A stretch of 7,993 bases of DNA. Source: an uncultured Clostridia bacterium (GTDB taxonomy: Bacteria; Bacillota; Clostridia; Christensenellales; CALWSW01). The notes beneath the pieces are model-generated. The model was not told where the DNA came from. It ran no database searches and saw nothing but the letters and a program-made list of their open reading frames with translations. The stretch lies in assembly GCA_937874755.1 (NCBI GenBank), contig CALNBC010000260.1:1-7993 (forward strand), written 5' to 3'. Within the stretch, counting starts at the first letter, position 1. The number at the start of each line of letters is the position of its first letter. The position numbers and the translations under genes were made by a program. Of this stretch, positions 5,276-7,993 are shown one piece after another.

Positions 5276-5683
5276 ATGAATGAGAACATTGTCACACGTC
5301 CGGTATGGAGCAAGCACATTAAAGGACGCGCCATTATCTGGTATCGCCGCGAATGCTCAGCGTATGACCTTGCAAAGAGAATCACGGGGGAGAATGTGAC
5401 GGAAACCGAATACAACGCTGCATTTGACCTTCTGAACCGAATTCAGCGGTACGCGCTTGCAAGTGCTTCACAATGGGAACGCGCCAACACTTCCGAACGC
5501 TATTGCAATAGTGCTCAGTGTACAGAGGACGAAAAACGGCTTGACAAGCGCCGGGAGAAGCTGGTCAAGGAGCTGGGGCGATACAATGTTCAGCTGGTCA
5601 ATTATGGCTTGTATCCGTCCATTGTAGCGACTGAGGAAAACGGCTATCAACATGACCTTTACGCCCTGCATTATTTCGACTGA
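5276..5683 (+). CDS. hypothetical protein (135 aa)
   Basis: No family is recognised. The protein is soluble, with a basic/aromatic N-terminal part (RPVWSKHIKGRAIIWYRREC), a middle helix (ETEYNAAFDLLNRIQRYALA), a strongly charged segment EDEKRLDKRREKLVKELGRY (84-103) likely to be a coiled-coil or nucleic-acid-contacting helix, and a Tyr-rich acidic end. Cysteines at 27, 77 and 82 do not form a clear metal site. AGGGG lies at usual distance from ATG 5276. It is co-oriented with the operon and followed by the hairpin-rich segment before the next gene. Confidence 0.72.
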   Translation: MNENIVTRPVWSKHIKGRAIIWYRRECSAYDLAKRITGENVTETEYNAAFDLLNRIQRYALASASQWERANTSERYCNSAQCTEDEKRLDKRREKLVKELGRYNVQLVNYGLYPSIVATEENGYQHDLYALHYFD

Positions 5684-5698
5684 ATGAATCGTTGAAAT

Positions 5699-5777
5699 GC
5701 CGGAATAAAATAGCAGAGTGAGCCGGAGCAATCCGGCGTAATGCAGCCGGGCAGACTGTCACAAGCTCAGACAGCCC
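5699..5777 (+). ncRNA. hairpin-rich leader segment, possible structured RNA element
   Basis: This lies in the only sizeable gap of the operon (5684-5808). A perfect 6-bp stem GCCGGA/TCCGGC (5722-5727, 5732-5737) is capped by a GCAA tetraloop of the stable GNRA class. A second stem pairs CTGTC (5756-5760) with GACAG (5770-5774) and extends through GGG (5749-5751) and CCC (5775-5777) across a 4-nt bulge. GCCGG recurs at 5699 and 5746, which would allow alternative pairings. No ORF worth naming is in it. It precedes the AGGAGG of the gene at 5809, so it could be a regulatory leader or a processing site. It matches no riboswitch class I know, and there is no terminator U-run. Confidence 0.4.
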
Positions 5778-5808
5778 AAGCGCATAATAAAATCTAGGAG
5801 GTAACACC

Positions 5809-6060
5809 ATGAAACTATACAACGAGGGAAGCATAAGCAATTTTGACTTTTGGAGCGGAGCGAAAGACAAGGTCAAGTATCTGACCGAGGACGAAATGAG
5901 CACAATCGAGGGTATTTTAGAGGAACTATATCCGGACGGGATGAGCGAAACAGAATTGAATGACCTGTTTTGGTTTGAGGATGATTTAATTGCGGAGTGG
6001 TTAGGGCATGAGGACTTTGAAGCTATCATGAACCGAAACGATAATGAAGATGAGGACTAA
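5809..6060 (+). CDS. small acidic hypothetical protein (83 aa)
   Basis: This is a very acidic protein without cysteine or membrane segments. It has a conserved-looking N-terminal stretch (NFDFWSGAKDKVKYLTEDEM), a helix-turn-helix-like spacing (TIEGILEELYPDGMSETELNDLFW) and a tail ending NDNEDED. Small proteins with this look recur in gut Clostridia phages and conjugative elements as unknowns; that is recollection, not a search. Its charge would suit a DNA mimic or an inhibitor binding a basic surface, but nothing proves this. AGGAGGT lies 6 nt upstream of ATG 5809. It is preceded by the hairpin-rich segment and followed 15 nt later by the next gene. Confidence 0.75.
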   Translation: MKLYNEGSISNFDFWSGAKDKVKYLTEDEMSTIEGILEELYPDGMSETELNDLFWFEDDLIAEWLGHEDFEAIMNRNDNEDED

Positions 6061-6075
6061 TGAGGAGGGCGAACA

Positions 6076-6288
6076 ATGAGCACTAACTACGCGAACGCTG
6101 AACGGCTGAGGAAACACTACTTGACCGCCGAACCACGCAAGGTAACCCGGAACATCTGCATCGGGCGGCGAAATTGGGACGTTTGCGATTATGGGGACGT
6201 TTACGCCGGGACGGGGCTGGAATGCTGGAAGCAGGACGGGAAACATGCTTGCTGCAAGCTGGTCGAAAGGAGCATTGACCATGCCTAA
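6076..6288 (+). CDS. small cysteine-containing hypothetical protein (70 aa)
   Basis: This basic 70-aa protein has cysteines at 28, 37, 50, 59 and 60, spaced loosely enough that a metal site is possible but not convincing. Notable segments are KVTRNICIGRRNWDVCDYGD and GLECWKQDGKHACCKL. No family is recognised. GGAGGG lies 6 nt before ATG 6076. The 3' end overlaps the next gene by 8 bp (6281-6288), and the downstream ribosome binding site is inside this coding region, so the two are translationally coupled. Confidence 0.65.
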   Translation: MSTNYANAERLRKHYLTAEPRKVTRNICIGRRNWDVCDYGDVYAGTGLECWKQDGKHACCKLVERSIDHA

Positions 6289-6475
6289 AATGACCGATTA
6301 CACCAAGGCACAAAAGGAGCTTGTAAAAGCCCTTAAAGCCTTGAATGCTGCCGCTGAAATTATTGAAGCCTTGCCTGAATACAACGAACGCACTTCGATC
6401 TTTCATGCTCAGACCGTGAATCAATATAACCGCATTGTAACCGCCGCCGGGATTATCAACGAAGCCCAAACGTAA
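6281..6475 (+). CDS. small helical hypothetical protein (64 aa)
   Basis: This short, alanine- and leucine-rich, mostly helical protein (KAQKELVKALKALNAAAEIIEALPEY, then QYNRIVTAAGIINEAQT) probably forms a helical hairpin. The longer upstream frame is the reading-frame shadow of the 70-aa gene, and ATG 6281 with AAGGAG 8 nt upstream is the likely start. A second in-frame ATG at 6290 is less well placed. No family is recognised. Its initiation region (6265-6283) is nearly identical to that of the micro-ORF at 6496. Confidence 0.65.
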   Translation: MPKMTDYTKAQKELVKALKALNAAAEIIEALPEYNERTSIFHAQTVNQYNRIVTAAGIINEAQT

Positions 6476-6495
6476 AACCGAAAGGATCGTTGACC

Positions 6496-6543
6496 ATGAA
6501 TCGAATCACGATTAACGGATTTACACGAATTGAAAGGATGTAA
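6496..6543 (+). CDS. 15-residue micro-ORF
   Basis: ATG 6496 encodes 15 residues (MNRITINGFTRIERM) before TAA. It has an initiation region matching that of the 6281 gene at 17 of 19 bases, and AAAGGA is 9 nt upstream. It ends 5 nt before the next ATG, and the AAGGA for that gene lies inside its last codons. It may be a translated leader or the remnant of a longer gene that lost its body. Evidence is limited to the ribosome binding site and spacing. Confidence 0.35.
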   Translation: MNRITINGFTRIERM

Positions 6544-6548
6544 GAACA

Positions 6549-6767
6549 ATGACACACGATAGAATTACATTTGTGCGTGAATATTGCCTTGCAAGAAGAA
6601 TACCATATAGGATTAAAGGCGAAATGCTTTATATTGATGGTAGATATTTCTGCTATTCTATTTACAATCTAACCTATATCGAACTATTACAAGCGATTGA
6701 TAAAGAATGCGTTTACGATGAACTCACAACGGATTTCAAATACAGGAAGGAGGATTGTCGCGAATGA
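6549..6767 (+). CDS. hypothetical protein (72 aa)
   Basis: No family is recognised. It is a compact, tyrosine-rich soluble protein: ITFVREYCLARRIPYRIKGE, then MLYIDGRYFCYSIYNLTYIELLQAI and a charged C-terminus. The pattern of short beta strands (YRIKGEMLYIDGRYFCYS) followed by a helix suggests a small alpha/beta fold. Base composition is noticeably more AT-rich than the genes just upstream, hinting at a different origin. AAGGA lies 10 nt upstream of ATG 6549. The stop overlaps the start of the membrane peptide gene (ATGA). Confidence 0.68.
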   Translation: MTHDRITFVREYCLARRIPYRIKGEMLYIDGRYFCYSIYNLTYIELLQAIDKECVYDELTTDFKYRKEDCRE

Positions 6768-6832
6768 TATTATTGTGTATAATTATTTTGCCGCTTGTAA
6801 TAATCGCTGAGCTTCTCAACATCTCGAAATGA
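6764..6832 (+). CDS. 22-residue single-span membrane peptide (micro-ORF)
   Basis: ATG 6764 overlaps the preceding TGA (ATGA) and opens 22 codons ending in TGA. GGAGG (6749-6753) is 10 nt upstream, a proper Shine-Dalgarno site. The product is a hydrophobic helix with core IILPLVIIAELL and a short polar end (NISK). It matches the minus-strand peptide at 2540-2608 in length, overlap architecture, position at or near the end of a set of small genes, and the PL-x-x-I-x-E-L core. No family name is known to me. Candidate roles are a membrane toxin, modulator or exclusion peptide, all inference. An intrinsic terminator begins 10 nt downstream. Confidence 0.55.
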   Translation: MILLCIIILPLVIIAELLNISK

Positions 6833-6842
6833 CCGATTAACC

Positions 6843-6877
6843 GCCCTTGCAAGTAAACCGCTTGCAGGGGCTTTTCT
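6843..6877 (+). terminator. intrinsic terminator of the rightward operon
   Basis: An 11-bp stem, GCCCTTGCAAG (6843-6853) with CTTGCAGGGGC (6861-6871) including one G-U pair, and a 7-nt loop are followed by TTTTCT. It lies 10 nt after the last small gene, so the operon is closed here. Confidence 0.9.
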
Positions 6878-7027
6878 ATGCGCGGCATCTCCCGCCCTTG
6901 CTCCCATTCACGCCCCGCCCATGGAAGCCCTAAAAACGCCCTCCAGCGCGCCCAGAATGTGGGATAATGTCACGCCATACGCCCGGCGAAAGGGCATGGA
7001 AAAACTGAAATGCGTTTTAAGGGGTCT

Positions 7028-7054
7028 AGCCGCCATTCTAGGCGGTTTTGTTTT
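7028..7054 (+). terminator. second intrinsic terminator
   Basis: CCGCC (7030-7034), loop ATTCTA and GGCGG (7041-7045) are followed by TTTTGTTTT, a compact plus-strand intrinsic terminator. It lies about 150 bp beyond the operon terminator, with no clear gene between. It may be a fail-safe or serve an undetected small RNA or peptide. Confidence 0.65.
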
Positions 7055-7172
7055 ATACCCTTAGAATCTATCGCACAAGCCCATAGAAACGGAATGAGGG
7101 TATGTTCTACGCGTCTGGGGCACATTCAAAGCTGATTAACAGATTCTGGAACGCTGGAAATCAGAATTTGCG

Positions 7173-7228
7173 CCCTCAGCCCTCAGCCCTCAGCCCTCAG
7201 CCCTCAGCCCTCAGCCCTCAGCCCTCAG
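7173..7228. repeat. eight perfect tandem copies of CCCTCAG
   Basis: The 7-bp unit CCCTCAG is repeated eight times without a mismatch (56 bp). The unit is not a multiple of three, so any frame across it would shift with copy number. It lies in an otherwise non-coding segment between two hairpins. Perfect identity suggests recent or ongoing slippage. Confidence 0.95.
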
Positions 7229-7303
7229 AAAAATTGTATGGATTTTGGGGCATTTTTCAAGCATTTTCGAGCGATTTTCTCCCAATGATTTTCAAAATAT
7301 TTC

Positions 7304-7341
7304 GACCCGCCCTCCCGAATGCGTTTCCGGGCGAGCGGGTC
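7304..7341 (-). terminator. GC-rich hairpin downstream of the HNH gene
   Basis: GACCCGC (7304-7310) and GCGGGTC (7335-7341) form a 7-bp outer stem, with an inner CCCG (7314-7317) / CGGG (7328-7331). It lies 27 nt after the stop of the minus-strand HNH gene and is followed on that strand by GAAATATTTTG, a weak U-run. It is probably the terminator of the HNH transcript, and may also block rightward read-through. Confidence 0.45.
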
Positions 7342-7368
7342 TGTGTTTGTGCCAGAGTCGGAGAGTTG

Positions 7369-7950
7369 TTAGCTTGAAAGTTGTTCGAGTTCGTGCGAAA
7401 GTCGTTCGATCTCTTGCGTAATCAATAGTCGTTGCTCATTTTTCAAAACATCTGAAAAAGTCGTTTCGGCGTAAGACCATTGATAATTATATGCGCTCGC
7501 GGCTGTCTTGCGACAACAAGCGAGAATACAAACGCTACTTCCGTTCAACACCGTTGCGGCAATGTTCGCATTCCTCCAAACAGCTACAACTTTGCCCGAC
7601 AAAGTTGATTGAACTATTGCCTTTTCAGAATAATCTAATGAAAGTTGTTCCCGAGCATGACGATTGTTATAGTTCTTTGTACACCATTCAAGATTGTCGA
7701 GAGAGTTGTTCTCTTTATTACCATCGATATGATTCACGCATTCATAGTTGTACGGGTTAGAGATAAACGCAATGGCTAATAGTCGATGAAGCTTAAAGTC
7801 CTTCTTTTTGCCATTTCGCACCAAACTAACCACACGATAGCCGAAGGAATTGATATTCCCTTTTAGAACGGCATTGCTGCGACAATTTCGTATAACGCCC
7901 TTTTCACTTATGACATACAACCCCTCGTACCCTTTAATCGGTTTCTCCAT
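7369..7950 (-). CDS. NUMOD4/HNH homing endonuclease
   Basis: This 193-aa (from ATG 7950) free-standing homing-type endonuclease nicks or cuts DNA near its own insertion point and spreads itself. Order of parts: a NUMOD4 motif (about 4-42, IKGYEGLYVISEKGVIRN), an HNH_3-type catalytic core (about 54-99) with LHRLLAIAF (H55), VNHIDGNKENN (N73, H74, D76) and LEWCTKNYNNRHA, then a NUMOD1-like DNA-binding segment (about 110-150, VVAVWRNANIAATVLNG) and a charged helical tail. All catalytic residues look intact. ATG 7950 is 8 nt from GGAGG (7959-7963) and is preferred over GTG 7959, which overlaps that site. It overlaps by 17 bp the end of another minus-strand frame, consistent with insertion just behind or within a phage operon. 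Confidence 0.9.
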   Translation of the reverse strand: MEKPIKGYEGLYVISEKGVIRNCRSNAVLKGNINSFGYRVVSLVRNGKKKDFKLHRLLAIAFISNPYNYECVNHIDGNKENNSLDNLEWCTKNYNNRHAREQLSLDYSEKAIVQSTLSGKVVAVWRNANIAATVLNGSSVCILACCRKTAASAYNYQWSYAETTFSDVLKNEQRLLITQEIERLSHELEQLSS

Positions 7951-7993
7951 CGTCTTCACCTCCTTCGATCAGATACCGCTTGCGAATGTCTTT
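7934..7993 (-). CDS. 3' end of a further minus-strand gene, partial
   Basis: A frame open from the window edge runs 19 codons (KDIRKRYLIEGGEDDGETD) to TAA at 7934-7936 and overlaps the HNH start by 17 bp, with the HNH ribosome binding site inside it. The basic-then-acidic composition looks protein-like, but 19 open codons are weak evidence by themselves. No function can be read from this fragment. Confidence 0.4.
   Translation of the reverse strand, partial: KDIRKRYLIEGGEDDGETD

Larger units (their letters stand above)
6833..7368. other. non-coding interval between convergent gene sets
   Basis: I see no well-supported gene in these 536 bp. It contains, in order, the operon terminator (6843-6877), a C-rich stretch (6885-6955), a second hairpin terminator (7028-7054), the eight-unit heptamer repeat (7173-7228), an AT-rich stretch with recurring ATTTTC words (7240-7303) and a GC-rich inverted repeat (7304-7341). 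A 22-codon frame at 6996-7064 is hydrophobic but runs through the second terminator and has poor initiation signals. Confidence 0.6.

Noticed and set aside
6877..6966. 29-codon plus-strand frame starting at ATG in the terminator tail
   Set aside because: There is no ribosome binding site, it starts within the terminator U-run region, and composition is Arg/Pro/His-rich from C-rich DNA.
7102..7377. 91-codon plus-strand frame across the heptamer repeats
   Set aside because: Its ATG has GAGGG only 1 nt away, it spans a 7-bp repeat that shifts frame with copy number, and the product is repeat-derived (PSALSPQ) followed by sequence encoded by a hairpin.

Overview
The window looks like part of a temperate phage, or a phage-derived element, from a low-to-mid GC Firmicute, probably a gut Clostridia lineage. 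The evidence is strong GGAGG-type ribosome binding sites, sigma-A-like promoters, a large terminase subunit, a serine recombinase, an HNH homing endonuclease and many tiny unassigned genes. The host guess is inference; no host gene or attachment site is identifiable.

Left half (1-4634, all minus strand, read right to left). A sequence matching TTGACA-17-TATAAT exactly (4606-4634) drives a short serine recombinase (3817-4581). This is followed by a membrane-anchored double zinc-ribbon protein (3432-3815), a ribbon-helix-helix protein carrying six in-gene palindromes (2605-3300), a 22-codon membrane peptide (2540-2608), a secreted protein with a signal peptide (1811-2527), an intrinsic terminator (1671-1718) and the large terminase (20-1654). 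The start of the next gene (probably portal) is just visible at position 6. No small terminase subunit is recognisable.

Middle (4582-4897). This divergent control region holds the two outward promoters, clustered TTTACG / TTACGTTTA motifs near both, and a very GC-rich block of palindromes.

Right half, plus strand (4898-6832). This is a tightly packed cluster of small genes of unknown function (99, 17, 135, 83, 70, 64, 15, 72 and 22 codons), with a hairpin-rich, possibly structured RNA segment at 5699-5777. It closes with a strong intrinsic terminator (6843-6877). The last gene is a 22-residue membrane peptide. It resembles the 22-residue peptide on the left arm in length, hydrophobicity, a PL-x-x-I-x-E-L motif and a 4-bp overlap with the gene before it.

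Right end (6833-7993). An intergenic stretch holds a second terminator, eight perfect copies of a 7-bp tandem repeat and a GC-rich hairpin. A minus-strand NUMOD4/HNH endonuclease (7369-7950) then overlaps the 3' end of another minus-strand gene that runs off the window.

The most unusual signals are the palindromic SPAK-coding repeats inside the gene for a DNA-binding protein, the pair of micro-membrane proteins ending both operons, and the divergent control region with shared motifs and GC palindromes beside a short serine recombinase.
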